A stretch of DNA of 64,000 nt from Agelas oroides. Lineage: Eukaryota; Porifera; Demospongiae; Agelasida; Agelasidae. The position numbers and the translations under genes were made by a program. Below are positions 40,541 through 55,908 of the stretch, piece by piece (positions within the stretch are counted from its first letter, which is position 1; each line of letters opens with the position of its first letter). Below the pieces are notes generated by a model, which was not told the DNA's origin, ran no database searches, and saw only the letters and a program-made list of their open reading frames with translations. The stretch lies in assembly GCA_949130485.1 (NCBI GenBank), contig OX422185.1, positions 8,719,127-8,783,126 of the forward strand. Direction: 5' to 3'.

Positions 40541-43046
40541 TACTACATTGTACCATGGCTCTTCTTGACTCTACTTGACTCTCCTACACTCTCCCATTGC
40601 TCTACTTGGCTGTACTTGGCTCTACTACACCCTAACATGGCTCTACATGGCTCTACTTGACTCTACTACACACTACCATGGCTCTACCTGGCTCTACGTG
40701 ACTCTACTACACTCTACCATGGCTCTACTTGACTCTACTACACTCTACCATGGCTCTACTCCATTGTATATCATGGCTCTACTTCACACTACATGACTCT
40801 ACTACATTCTACCATGGCTCTACTTGAATCTACTACACTCTACCATGGCTCAACTTGGCTCTACTTGACTCTACTACACTCTACCATGGCTCTACTCCAT
40901 TGTACCATGGCTCAACTTGACACTACATGATTCTACTGAATTCGACCATGGCTTTTCTTGAGTCTACTTGACTCTCCTACACTCTACCATTGCTCTACTT
41001 GGCTCTACTACACTCTACCATGGCTCTACGTGGCTCTACTTGACTCTACTACACTCTACCATTGCACTACTTGGCTCTACTTGACTCTACTACACTCTAC
41101 CATGTCTCTACTACATTCTACCATGGCTCCACGTGACTCTACGTGACTCTACTACATTCTACTATAGCTCTACTTGTCTCTGTATGCCTCTACTACATTC
41201 TACCATAGCTCGACGTGACGCTAATCTACTCTACTTGACTCTACTTGACTGTACTACACTCTACGTTGGCTCTACTACATTCTACCATGGCTCAACGTGA
41301 CTCTACTCGACTCTACTGCATTCTACCATGGATCTACCTGGCTCTACTACATTCTACTATGGCTCTACTTGGTACTACATGACTCTACTACATGCTATCG
41401 TGGCTCTACTTGGCTGTACATGACTCCACTACACTCTACCATGGCTCTACTCTATTGTACCATGGCTGTACTTGACACTACATGACTCTCCTACATTCTA
41501 ACATGGCACTAGTTGACTCTACTACACTCTACGATGGCTCAACTTGGCTTTACTTGACTCTACTACACTATATCATTGGTAATCCTAGCTCTACGTGTCT
41601 ACTACACTCTACCTTGGCGCTACTACATCCTACTATGGATCCACGTGACACTACTTGACTCTACTACACTCTACCATGTCTCTACCTGGCTCCACTACAT
41701 TCTACCATGGCTCTACTTTGCTCTACTTGAGTCCACTACACTCTACCTTGGCTCTACTTGGCTCTACTTGACTCTACTAACCTCTACCATGGCTCTACTT
41801 GGCTCTATGTGACTCTACTACAGTCTACCATGGCTTTACTTGTATCTACTTGACTCTACTACATTCTACCATAGTTCTACTTGTCTCTATATGACTCTAC
41901 TGCATTCTACCATAGCTCTACTTGACTCTGTATGCCTCTACTACATTCTACCATGGCTCTTCTTGACTCTACTTGACTCTCCTACACTCTACCATTGCTA
42001 GTCCTGGCTCTACTTGTCTACTACACTCTACTTTGGCGCTACTACATCCTACCACACTACTTGACTCTACTACACTCTATCATGTCTCTACCTGGCTCTA
42101 CTACATTCTACCATGGCTCTACTTTGCTCTACTTGAGTCCACTACACTCTACCTTGGCTCTACTTGGCTCTACTTGACTCTACTAAACTCTACCATGGCT
42201 CTACTTGGCTCTATGTGACTCTACTACAGTCTACCATGGCTTTACTTGGATCTACTTGACTCTACTACATTCTACCATAGTTCTACTTGTCTCTATATGA
42301 CTCTACTGCATTCTACCATAGCTCTGACTGTACTACACTCTACCTTGGCTCTACTCCATTGTACCATGGCTCTACTTGACACTACATGACTCTACTACAT
42401 TCTACCATGGTTCTACTTGAGTCTACTTCACTGTACGATGCCTCTACTTGGCTCTACTTGACTCTACTACACTATATGTCATTGCTAGACCTGGCTCTAC
42501 TTGTCTCTACTACACTCTACCTTGGCTCTATTACATCCTACCATGGATCCACGTGACTCTACTTGACTCTGCTACACTCTATCATGGCTCTACCTGGTTC
42601 TACTACATTCTACCATGGCTGTACTTGACTCTACATGACTCTACTACATTCTACCATGGCTCTACTTGACTCTACTTGACTCTACTTCACTGTACCATGG
42701 CTCTACTTGGCTCTACTTGAGTCCACTACACCCTACCTTGGCTCTACTTGGCTCTACGTGACTGTACTACACTCTACCATGTCTCTACTTGGCTCTACTT
42801 GACTCTACTACACCCTACCTTGTCTCTACTACATTCTACCATGGCTCCACGTGACTCTACTTGACTCTGCGGCATTCTACCATGGCTCTACCTGGCTCTA
42901 CTACATTCTACCATGTCTCTACATCACTCTACTACACTCTACCATTGCTCTACTCCATTGTACCATGGCTCTACTTGACACTATATGACTCTACTACATT
43001 CTACCATGGCTCTACTTGACTCTACTACACTCTACGATGGCTCTAC

Positions 43047-43148
43047 TTCGGTCTACTTTACTCTACTACACTATATCATTGCTAGACCTGCCTCTACTTG
43101 GGTCTACTTTACTCTACTACACTATATCATTGCTAGACCTGCCTCTAC
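43047..43148. repeat. 51 bp tandem duplication in U2
   Basis: This is the U2 copy of the 29,437-29,538 pair at exactly +13,610 bp, with the same TTCGGTCT / TTGGGTCT difference between halves. The pair therefore predates the U1/U2 duplication. Confidence 0.88.
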
Positions 43149-46100
43149 TTGTCTCTACTACCCTCTACCTTGGTTCTACTACATCCTACCATGGATCTAC
43201 GTGACTCTACTTGACTCTACTACACTCTATACCATCGCTATACTCCATTGTATATCATGGCTCTACTTCACACTACACTACTCTACTACATTCTACCATG
43301 GCTCTACTTGACTCTACTACACTCTACCATGGCTCAACTTGGCTCTACTTGACTCTACTACACTCTACCATGGCTCTACTCCACTGTACCATGGCTCTAC
43401 TTGACACTACATGATTCTACCATGGCTCTTCTTGACTCTACTTGACTCTCCTACACTCTACCATTGCTCTACTTGGCTCTGCTACACTCTACCATGGCTC
43501 TATGTGGCTCTACTTGACTCTACTACACTCTACGATGTCTCTACTACAATCTACCATGGCTCCACGTGACTCTACATGACTCTACTACATTCTACCATGC
43601 CTCTACTACATTCTACCATGGCTCTTCTTGACTCTACTTGACTCTTCTACACTCTCCCATTGCTCAACTTGGCTCTACTACACTCTAACATGGCTCTACT
43701 TGGCTCTACGTGACTCTACTACACTCTACCATGGCTCTACTTCACACTACATGACTCTACTACATTCTACCATGGCTCTACTTGACTCTACTACACTGTA
43801 CCATGGCTCTACATGGCTCTACTACACTCTACCATGGCTGTACGTGGCTCTACTTGACTCTACTACACTCTACCATGGCACTACTTGGCTCTACTTGACT
43901 CTACTACACTCTACCATGTCTCTACTACATTCTACCATGACTACACGTGACTCTACGTGACTCTACTACATTCTACCATAGCTCAACTTGACTCTGTATG
44001 CCTCCACTACATTCTACCATAGCTCTACGTGACGCTACTTAACTGTACTACATTCTGCCATGGCTCTACTTGATTCTACTTGACTGTACTACACTCTACC
44101 TTGGCTCTACTACATTGTACCATGGCTCCACGAGACTCTACTTGACTCTACTGCATTCTACCATGGCTCTACCTGGCTCTACTACATTCTGCCATGGCTC
44201 TACTTGGTATTACATGACTGTACTACATGCTATCGTGGCTCTATTTGGCTCTACATGACTCCACTACACTCTTCCATGACTCTACTCCATTGTAATATGG
44301 CTGTACTTGACACTACATGACTCTCCTACATTCTAACATGGCTCTACTTGACTCTACTACACTCTACGATGGCTCAACTTGGCTCTACTTGACTCTACTA
44401 CACTATATCATTACTAGTCCTGGCTCTAATTGTCTACTACACCCTACCTTGGCGCTACTACATCCTACCATGGATCCACCTGAATCTACTTGACTCCACT
44501 ACACTCTACCATGTCTCTACCTGGCTCTATTACATTCTACCATGACTCTACTTTGCTCTACTTGAGTCCACTATACTCTACCTTGGCTCTACTTGGCTCT
44601 ACTTGACTCTACTAAACTCTACCATGGCTCTACTTGGCTCTGTGTGACTCTACTACAGTCTACCATGACTCTACTTGGATCTACTTGACTCTACTGCATT
44701 CTACCATAGTTCCACTTGCCTCTATATGACTCTATTGCATTCTACCATAGCTCTACTTGACTCTGTATGCCTTTACTACATTCTACCATGGCTCTTGTTG
44801 ACTCTACTTGACTCTCCTACACTCTCCCATTGCTCTACTTTGCTCTACTTGACTCTACTACAGTCTACCATGGCTCTACTTGACTCTACTTGACTCTAGT
44901 ACATTCTGCCATGGCTCTACTTGACTCTACTTGACTGTACTACACTCTACCTTGGCTCTACTCCATTGTACCATGGCTCTACTTGACACTACATGACTCT
45001 ACTACATTCTACAATGGTTCTACTTGAGTCTACTACACTCTACGATGCCTCTACTTGGCTCTACTTGTCTCTACTACACTCTACACTGGCTCTACTACAT
45101 CCTACCATGGATCCACGTGACTCTACTTGACTCTGCTACACTCTAGCATGGCTCTACCTGGTTCTACTACATTCTACCATGGCTCTACTTGACTCTACTT
45201 CACTCCACCATGGCTCTACTTCGCTCTACTTGAGTCCACTACACCCTACCTTGGCTCTACTTGGCTCTACGTGACTGTACTACACTCTACCATGGCTCTA
45301 CTTGGCTCTACTTGACTCTACTACACTCTACCTTGGCTCTACTAGATTCTACCATGGCTCCACGTGACTCTACTTGACTCTGCTGCATTCTACCATCGCT
45401 CTACCTGGCTCTACTACATTCTACCATGGCTCTACTTGGCTCTACATCACTCTACTACACACTACCATGGCTCTACTCCATTGTACCATGGCTCTACTTG
45501 ATACTACATGACTCTACTACATTCTACCATGGCTCTACTTGACTCTACTACACTCTACGATGGCTCTACTTGGCTCTACTTTACTCTACAACTCTATATC
45601 ATTGCTAGACCTGCCTCTACTTGTCTGTACTACTCTCCACCTTGGCTCTACTACATCCTACCATGGATCCATGTTACTCTACTTGACTCTCCTACACTCT
45701 ACTATGGCTCTACCTTGCTCTACTAGATTCTACCATGGCTCTACTTGTCTCTACATGACTCTACTACATTCTACCATGGCTCTACTTGACTCTACTTGAC
45801 TCTACTACACTCTACCATGGCTCTACTCCATTGTATATCATGGCTCTACTTCACACTACATGACTTTAGTACATTCTACCATGGCTCTACTTGACTCTAC
45901 TTGACTCTACTACACTCTACCATGGCTCTACTTGGCTATACTTGAGTCCACTGCACTCTACCTTGGCTCTACTTGGCTCTACGTGACTCTACTACACTCT
46001 ACCATGGCTCTACTTGGCTCTACTTGACTCTACTACACTCTACTATGTCTCTACTACATTCTACCATGGCTCCACGTGACTCTACGTAAATCTACTGCAT

Positions 46101-46935
46101 TCTACAATACCTCTACTTGACTCTGTATGCCTCTACTACATTCTACCATGGCTCTACTTGACTCTACTTGACTCTACTACATTCTGCCTTGGCTCTACTT
46201 GACTCTACTTGACTGTACTACACTCTACCTTTGCTCTACTACATTCTAACATGGCTCCACGTGACTGTACTTGACTCTACTACACTCTACCATGGCTCTA
46301 CCTTGCTCTACTACATTCTACCATGGCTCTACTTGACTCTACATGGCTCTACTACATTGTACCATGGCTCTACTTGACTCTACTTGACTCTACTACACTC
46401 TATCATGGCTCTAGTTGGCTCTACTTCAGTCCACTGCAGTCTACCTTGGCTCTACTTGGGTCTACTAGAGTCTACTACACTCTACCATGGCTCTACTCCA
46501 TTGTATATCATGGTTCTACTTCACACTACATGACTCTACTACATTCTACCATGGCTCTACTTGACTCTACTTGACTCTACTACACTCTACCAAGGCTCTA
46601 CATGGCTCTACTTCAGTCCACTACACTCTACCTTGGCTCTACTTGGCTCTACTTGACTCTACTACACTCTACCATGGCTCTACATCACACTACATGACTC
46701 TACTACATTCTACCATGGCTGTACTTCACTCCATTACACTCAACCATGGCTCAACTTGGCTCTACTTGACTCTACTACACTCTACCATGGCTCTAGTCCA
46801 TTGTACCATGGCTCTACTTGACACTACATGATTCTACTAAATGTTACCATGGCTCTTCTTGACTCTATTTGTCTCTCCTACACTCTACCATTGCTCTACT
46901 TGGCTCTACTACACTCTACCGTGGCTCTATTTGGC

Positions 46936-48691
46936 TCTACTTTACTCTACTACACTCTACCATGGCTCTACTTGTCTCTACGTGACTGTACTACACTCTA
47001 CCATGTCTCTACTACATTCTACCATGGCTCCACGTGACTCTACTACATTCTACGATAGCTCTACTTGACTCTGTATACCTCTAATACATTCTACTATGGC
47101 TCTGCTTGACTCTACTTGACTGTAGTACACACTACCTTGGCTGTACTACATTCTACCATGGCTCCACTTGACTCTACTTGACTCTACTGCATTCTACCAT
47201 GGCTCTACTTGACTCTACTTGCGTCTTCTACATTCTGCTGCCGTGGCTCTACTTGAGTCTACTTGACTGTACTACACTCTACCTTGGCTCTACTCCATTG
47301 TACCATGGCTCTACTTGACACTATATGACTCTACTACATTCTACCATGGCTCTACTTGACTCTACTACACACTACGATGCCTCTACTTGGCTCTACTTGA
47401 CTCTTCTACACCCTACCATGGCACTACTTGGCTCTACTTGACTCTACTACACTCTACCATGTCTCTACCTCATTCTACCATGGCTCCACTTGACTCTACA
47501 GGACTCTACTACATTCTACCATAGCTCTACTTGATTATGTATGCCTCTACTATATTCTACCATGGCTCTACTTGACGCTACTTGACTGTACTACACTCTA
47601 CCTTGGCTCTACTACATTCTACCATGGCTCCACGTGACTCTACCTGGCTACATGCTACCGTGGCTCTACCTGGCTCTACATAACTCTACTCCATTGTACC
47701 ATGGCTTTACTTGACACTACATGACTCTACTACATTGTACCATGGCTCTACTTGACTCTAGTACACTCTACGATGGCTCTACTTGGCTCTACTTGACTCT
47801 ACTACACTACACCATTGCTAGTGCTGGCTCGATACTTGTCTACTACACTCTACCTTTGCGCTACTACATCCTACCATGGATCCACGTGACTGAACTTGAC
47901 TCTACTACACTCTACCATGGCTCTACCTGGCTCTACTACATTCTACCATGGCTCTACTTTGCTCTACTTGAGTTCACTACACTCTACCTTGGCTCTACTT
48001 GGCTCTACTTGACTCTACTAAACTCTACCATGGCTCTACTTGGCTCTATGTGATGCTACTACAGTCTACCATGACTCTACTTGGATGTACTTGACTCCAC
48101 TACATTCTACCATAGTTCTACTTGTCTCTATATGACTCTACTGCATTCTACCATAGCTCTACTTGTCTCTGTATGCGTCTACAACATTCTACCATGGCTC
48201 TTCTTGACTCTGCTTGACTCTCCCACACTCTCACATTGCTCTACTTGGCTCTACGTGGCTCTACTACAGTCTACCATGGCTCTACTTGACTCTACTTGAC
48301 TCTACTACACTCTACCATGGCTCTACTTGACTCTACTTTACTCTACTACATTCTGCCATGGCTCTACTTGACTCTACTTGACTGTACTACACTCTACCTT
48401 GGCTCTACTGAATTGTACCATGGCTCTACTTGACACTACATGACTCTACTACATTCTACCATGGTTCTACTTGACTCTACTACACTATATCATTGCTAGA
48501 CCTGGCTCTACTTGTCTCTACTACACTCTATCTTGGCTCTACTATATCCTACCATGGATCCACGTGACTCTACTTGACTCTACTACATTCTACCATGGGT
48601 CTATCTGGTTCTATTACATTCTACCATGGCTCTACTTGACTCTACATGACTCTACTTCATTCTACCATGGCTCGACTTGAGTCTACTTGCT
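46936..48691. repeat. 1,756 bp tandem duplication in U2, first copy
   Basis: This copy runs from TCTACTTTA at 46,936 to the join at 48,691. At the join, a CTTGCTTCTACTT word that U1 continues as GACTCTACTTTAC (35,077) instead continues as TACTCTACTACAC, the sequence found at 46,941. The break lies within a shared TCTACTT word. This copy has a 10 bp CTCTACTTGA word near 48,368 that U1 (34,748) and the second copy (50,121) lack. Confidence 0.9.
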
Positions 48692-50437
48692 TCTACTTTA
48701 CTCTACTACACTCTACCATGGCTCTACTTGTCTCTACGTGACTGTACTACACTCTACCATGTCTCTACTACATTCTACCATGGCTCCACGTGACTCTACT
48801 ACATTCTACGATAGCTCTACTTGACTCTGTATACCTCTAATACATTCTACTATGGCTCTGCTTGACTCTACTTGACTGTAGTACACACTACCTTGGCTGT
48901 ACTACATTCTACCATGGCTCCACTTGACTCTACTTGACTCTACTGCATTCTACCATGGCTCTACTTGACTCTACTTGCGTCTTCTACATTCTGCTGCCGT
49001 GGCTCTACTTGAGTCTACTTGACTGTACTACACTCTACCTTGGCTCTACTCCATTGTACCATGGCTCTACTTGACACTATATGACTCTACTACATTCTAC
49101 CATGGCTCTACTTGACTCTACTACACACTACGATGCCTCTACTTGGCTCTACTTGACTCTTCTACACCCTACCATGGCACTACTTGGCTCTACTTGACTC
49201 TACTACACTCTACCATGTCTCTACCTCATTCTACCATGGCTCCACTTGACTCTACAGGACTCTACTACATTCTACCATAGCTCTACTTGATTATGTATGC
49301 CTCTACTATATTCTACCATGGCTCTACTTGACGCTACTTGACTGTACTACACTCTACCTTGGCTCTACTACATTCTACCATGGCTCCACGTGACTCTACC
49401 TGGCTACATGCTACCGTGGCTCTACCTGGCTCTACATAACTCTACTCCATTGTACCATGGCTTTACTTGACACTACATGACTCTACTACATTGTACCATG
49501 GCTCTACTTGACTCTAGTACACTCTACGATGGCTCTACTTGGCTCTACTTGACTCTACTACACTACACCATTGCTAGTGCTGGCTCGATACTTGTCTACT
49601 ACACTCTACCTTTGCGCTACTACATCCTACCATGGATCCACGTGACTGAACTTGACTCTACTACACTCTACCATGGCTCTACCTGGCTCTACTACATTCT
49701 ACCATGGCTCTACTTTGCTCTACTTGAGTTCACTACACTCTACCTTGGCTCTACTTGGCTCTACTTGACTCTACTAAACTCTACCATGGCTCTACTTGGC
49801 TCTATGTGATGCTACTACAGTCTACCATGACTCTACTTGGATGTACTTGACTCCACTACATTCTACCATAGTTCTACTTGTCTCTATATGACTCTACTGC
49901 ATTCTACCATAGCTCTACTTGTCTCTGTATGCGTCTACAACATTCTACCATGGCTCTTCTTGACTCTGCTTGACTCTCCCACACTCTCACATTGCTCTAC
50001 TTGGCTCTACGTGGCTCTACTACAGTCTACCATGGCTCTACTTGACTCTACTTGACTCTACTACACTCTACCATGGCTCTACTTGACTCTACTTTACTCT
50101 ACTACATTCTGCCATGGCTCTACTTGACTGTACTACACTCTACCTTGGCTCTACTGAATTGTACCATGGCTCTACTTGACACTACATGACTCTACTACAT
50201 TCTACCATGGTTCTACTTGACTCTACTACACTATATCATTGCTAGACCTGGCTCTACTTGTCTCTACTACACTCTATCTTGGCTCTACTATATCCTACCA
50301 TGGATCCACGTGACTCTACTTGACTCTACTACATTCTACCATGGGTCTATCTGGTTCTATTACATTCTACCATGGCTCTACTTGACTCTACATGACTCTA
50401 CTTCATTCTACCATGGCTCGACTTGAGTCTACTTGCT
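48692..50437. repeat. 1,756 bp tandem duplication in U2, second copy (1,746 bp)
   Basis: The second copy is 10 bp shorter because it lacks one CTCTACTTGA word near 50,121. At 50,437 it runs into the normal U1 order (CTTCTACTTGACTCTACTTT). It matches U1 from about 33.3 to 35.08 kb more simply than the first copy does at the 10 bp site, so that word was gained in copy 1 or lost in the others. Confidence 0.9.
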
Positions 50438-51552
50438 TCTACTTGACTCTACTTTACTCTACCATGGCTTTTATTGGCTCTACTTCAGTCCACTACACCC
50501 TAACTTCTCTACTTGGCTCTACGTGACTGTACTACGCTCTACCATGGCTCTACTTGGCTCTACTTGACTCTACTACACTCTACCATGGCTCTACTTGACT
50601 CTACTTGCGTCTTCAACGTTCTTCTGCCATGGCTCTACTTGACTCTACTTGAGTGTACTACACTCTACCTTGGCTCTACTCCATTGCACCATGGCTCTAC
50701 TTGAACACTACATGACTCTACTACATTCTACCATCGCTCTACTTGACTCTACTACACACTACGATGCCTCTACTTGGCTCTACTTGACTCTTCTACACTC
50801 TACCATGGCACTACTTGGCTCTACTTGACTCTACTACACTCTACCATGTCTCTACTTCATTCTACCATGGCTCCACTTGACTCTACAGGACTCTACTACA
50901 TTCTACCGTAGCTCTACTTGACTGTGTATGCCTCTACTACATTCTACCATGGCTCTACTTGACGCTACTTGACTGTACTACACTCTACCTTGGGTCTACT
51001 ACATTCTACCATGGCTCCACGTGACTCTACCTGGCTACATGCTACCGTGGCTCTACCTGGCTCTACATGACTCTACTATACACTCTACCATGGCTCTACT
51101 CCATTGTATCATGGCTCTACTTGACACTACATGACTCTACTACATTCTACCATGGTTGTATTTGACTCTACTACACTCTACGATGCCTCTACTTGGCTCT
51201 ACTTGAATCTACTACACTATATCATTGCTAGACCTGGCTCTACTTGTCTCTACTACACTCTACCTTGGCTCTACTACATCCTACCATGGATTCACGTGAC
51301 TCTACTTGACTTTACTACACTCCACCATGGGTCTACCTGGTACTATTACATTCTACCATGGCTCTACTTGACTCTACATGACTCTACTACATTCTACCAC
51401 GGCTCGACTTGACTTTACTTGCCTCTACTTGACTCTACTTCACTCTACCATGGCTCTATTTGGCTCTACTTCAGTCCACTACACCCTATCTTCTCTACTT
51501 GGTTCTATGTGACTGTACTACACTCTACCATGCCTCTACTTGGCTCTACTTG

Positions 51553-52564
51553 ACTCTACTACACTCTACCATGGCTCTACTCCATTGTACCATGGCTCTA
51601 CTTGACACTACATGACTCTACTACATTCTACCATGGCTCTACTTTACTCTACTACACTCTACGATGGCTCTACTTTGCTCTACTTGATTCTACTACACTA
51701 TATCGTTGCTAGACCTGGCTCTACTTGTCTCTACTACACTCTACCTTGGCTCTACTACATCCTACAATGGATCCAGGTGACTCTACTTGACTCTCCGACA
51801 CTCTACCATGGCTCTACCTTGCTCTACTACATTCTACCATGGCTCTACTTGACTCTACATGACTCTACTACATTCTATCTGACTCTACTACACACTACCA
51901 TGGATCTACTTGGCTCTACTTGAGTCCACTACACTCTACCTTGGCTCTACTTTGCTCTACTTGACTCTACTACACTCTACCATGACTCTACTCCATTGTA
52001 TATCATGGCTCTACTTCACAATAAATTACTCTACTACATTCTACCATGGCTCTACTTGACTCTACTACACTCTACCATGGCTCTACTCCATTGTACCATG
52101 GCTCTACTTGACACTACATGACTCTACTACATTCTACCATGGCTCTACTTTACTCTACTACACTCTACGATGGCCCTACTTTGCTCTACTTGATTCTACT
52201 ACATTATATCGTTGCTAGACCTGGCTCTACTTGTCTCTACTACACTCTACCTTGGCTCTACTACATCCTACCATGGATCCAGGTGACTCTACTTGACTCT
52301 CCGACACTCTACCATGGCTCTACCTTGCTCTACTACATTCTACCATGGCTCTACTTGACTCTACATGACTCTACTACATTCTACCTGACTCTACTACACA
52401 CTACCATGGATCTACTTGGCTCTACTTGAGTCCACTACACTCTACCTTGGCTCTACTTTGCTCTACTTGACTCTACTACACTCTACCATGACTCTACTCC
52501 ATTGTATATCATGGCTCTACTTCACAATAAATTACTCTACTACATTCTACCATGGCTCTACTTG
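51553..52564. repeat. 506 bp tandem pair in U2
   Basis: This is the U2 equivalent of 36,187-37,198 at +15,366 bp. It keeps the distinguishing differences between halves (GGCTCTAC / GGCCCTAC and CTACAATGG / CTACCATGG), so the tandem pair was formed once and then copied along with the super-repeat. Confidence 0.88.
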
Positions 52565-55500
52565 ACTCTACTACACTCTACCATGGCTCTACTCCATTGT
52601 ACAATGGCTCTACTTGACACTACATGATTCTACTGAATTCTACCATGGCTCTTCTTGACTCTACTTGACTCTCCTACACTCTACCATTGCTCTACTTGGC
52701 TCTACTACACTCTACCATGGCTCTACGTGGCTCTACTTGACTGTACTACACTCTACCATGTCTCTAGTACATTCTACCATGGCTCCACGTGACTGTACGT
52801 GACTCTACTATATTCTACTATGGCTCTTCTTGACTCTACTTGACTCTCGTACACTCTCCCATTGCTCTACTTGGCTCTACTTGACTGTACTACACTCTAC
52901 CATGGCTCTACCTGGCTCTACTACATTCTACCATGGTTCTACTTTGCTCTACTTGAGTCCACTACACTCTACCTTTGCTCTACTTGGCTCTACTTGACTC
53001 TACTAAACTCTACCATGGCTCTATTTGGCTGTATGTGACTCTACTACAGTCTACCATGACTCTACATGGATCTACTTGACTCTACTACATTCTACCATAG
53101 TTCTACCTGCCTCTATATGACTCTACTGCATTCTACCATAGCTCTACTTGAGTCTGTATGTCTCTACTACATTCTACCATGGCTCTTCTTGACTGTACTT
53201 GACTCTCCCACACTGTCACATTGCTCTAATTGGCTCTACTTGGCTCTACTATACACTCTACCATGGCTCTAGTTTGCTCTACTTGACTCTACTACACTCT
53301 ACCATGGCTCTACTTGACTCTACTTGACTGTACTACACTCTACCTTGGCTCTACTCCATTGTACCATAGCTCTACTTGACACTACATGACTCTACTACAT
53401 TCTACCATGGTTCTACTTGACTCTACTACACTCTACGATGCCTCTACTTGGCTCTACTTGACTCTACTACACTATATCATTGCTAGACCTGGCTCTACTT
53501 GTCTCTAGTACACTCTACCTTGGTTCTACTACATTCTACTATGGATCTATGTGACTCTACTTGACTCTACTACACTCTACTATGCCTCTACCTGGTTCTA
53601 TTACATTCTACCATCGCTCTACTTGACTCTACATGACTCTACTACATTCTACCATGGCTGTACTTGACTCTTCTTGACTCTACTTCACTCTACCATGGCT
53701 CTACTTGGCTCTACTTCAGTCCACTACACCCTACCTTCTCTACTTGGCTCTACGTCAATGTACTACACTCTCTACGGGACTCTACGTGACTCTACTGCAT
53801 TCTACCATAGCTCTACTTGACTCTGTACACCTCTACTACATTCTACCATGGCTCTACTTGACTGTACTTGACTCTACTACATTCTGCCTTGGCTCTACTT
53901 GACTCTACTTGTCTGTACTACACTCTACCGTGGCTCTACTACATTCTATACTTGGCTCTACTTGACTCTACTAAACTCTACCATGGCTCTACTTGGCTCT
54001 ATGTGACTCTACTACAGTCTACCATGCCTCTACTTGGATGTACTTGACTCTACTACATTTTACCATAGTTCTACTTGTCTCTATATGACTCTACTGCATT
54101 CTACCATTGCTCTACTTGACTCTGTATGCCTCTACTACATTCTACCATGGCTCTTATTGACTCTACTTGACACTCCTACACTCTCCCATTGCTCTACTTG
54201 GCTCTACTTGGCTCTATTATAATCTACCAAGGATCTACTTGGCTCTACTTGACTCTACTACACCCTACCATGGCTCTACTTGACTCTACTACACTCTACC
54301 ATGGCTCTACTTGACTCTACTGGACTGTACTACACTCAACCTTGGCTCTACTCCATTGTACCATGGCTCTACTTGACACTACATGACTCTACTACATTCT
54401 ACAATGGTTCTACTTGAGTCCACTACACTCTACATTAGCTCTACTTGGCTCTACTTGACTCTACTACACTCTACCATGGCTCTACTTCACACTACATGAA
54501 TCTACTACATTCTACCATGGCTCTACTTGACTCTACTACACTTTACCATGGCTCAACTTGGCTCTACTTGACTGTACTACACTCTACCATGGCTCTACTC
54601 CATTGTACCATGGCTCTACTTGACACTACATGATTCTACTAAATGCTACCACGGTCTTCTTGACTCTACTTGACTCTCCTACACTCTAACATTGCTCTAC
54701 TTGGCTCTACTGCACTCTACCATGGCTCTACGTAGCTCTACTTGACTCTACTACACTGTACTATGTCTCTACTACATTCTACCATGGCTCCACATGACTC
54801 TACGTGACTCTACTACATTCTACCATAGCTCTACTTGACTCTACTTGACTCTCCTACACTCTCCCATTGCTCTACTTGGCTGTACTTGGCTCTACTACAC
54901 TCTAACATGGCTCTACTTGGCTCTACTTGACTCTACTACACACTACCATGGCTCTACCTGGCTCTACGTGACTCTACTACACTCTACCATGGCTCTACTT
55001 GACTCTACTACACTCTACCATGGCTCTACTCCATTGTATATCATGGCTCTACTTCACACTACATGACTCTACTACATTCTACCATGGCTCTACTTGAATC
55101 TACTACACTCTACCATGGCTCAACTTGGCTCTACTTGACTCTACTACACTCTACCATGGCTCTACTCCATTGTACCATGGCTCTACTTGACACTACATGA
55201 TTCTACTGAATTCGACCATGGCTTTTCTTGAGTCTACTTGACTCTCCTACACTCTACCATTGCTCTACTTGGCTCTACTACACTCTACCATGGCTCTACG
55301 TGGCTCTACTTGACTCTACTACACTCTACCATTGCACTACTTGGCTCTACTTGACTCTACTAAACTCTACCATGTCTCTACTACATTCTACCATGGCTCC
55401 ACGTGACTCTACGTGACTACTACATTCTACCATAGCTCTACTTGTCTCTGTATGCCTCTACTACATTCCACCATAGCTCGACGTGACGCTACTTTCCTCT

Positions 55501-55908
55501 ACTACATTCTGCCATGACTCTACTTGACTCTACTTGACTGTACTACACTCTACGTTGGCTCTACTACATTCTACCATGGCTCCACGTGACTCTACTCGAC
55601 TGTACTGCATTCTACCATGGATCTACCTGGCTCTACTACATTGTACTATGGCTCTACTTGGTACTACATGACTCTACTACATGCTATCGTGGCTCTACTT
55701 GGCTGTACATGACTCCACTACACTCTTCCATGGCTCTACTCCATTGTACATGGCTGTACTTGACACTACATGACTCTCCTACATTCTAACATGGCTCTAG
55801 TTGACTCTACTCCACTCTACGATGGCTCAACTTGGCTTTACTTCACTCTACTACACTATATCATTGGTAGTCCTGGCTCTACTTGTCTACTACACTCTAC
55901 CTTGGCGC

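Larger units (their letters stand above)
40541..55908. repeat. Super-repeat unit U2 (15,368 bp)
   Basis: U2 starts with D2 and follows U1 at +13,610 bp until about 48,690. It then repeats 1,756 bp of itself and continues as U1 35.08-40.54 kb at +15,366 to +15,368 bp. Length check: 13,610 + 1,756 + 2 = 15,368. It contains the 51 bp pair (43,047-43,148), the 1,756 bp duplication (46,936-50,437), the 506 bp pair (51,553-52,564) and a D1-type segment (54,811-55,908). Confidence 0.92.
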
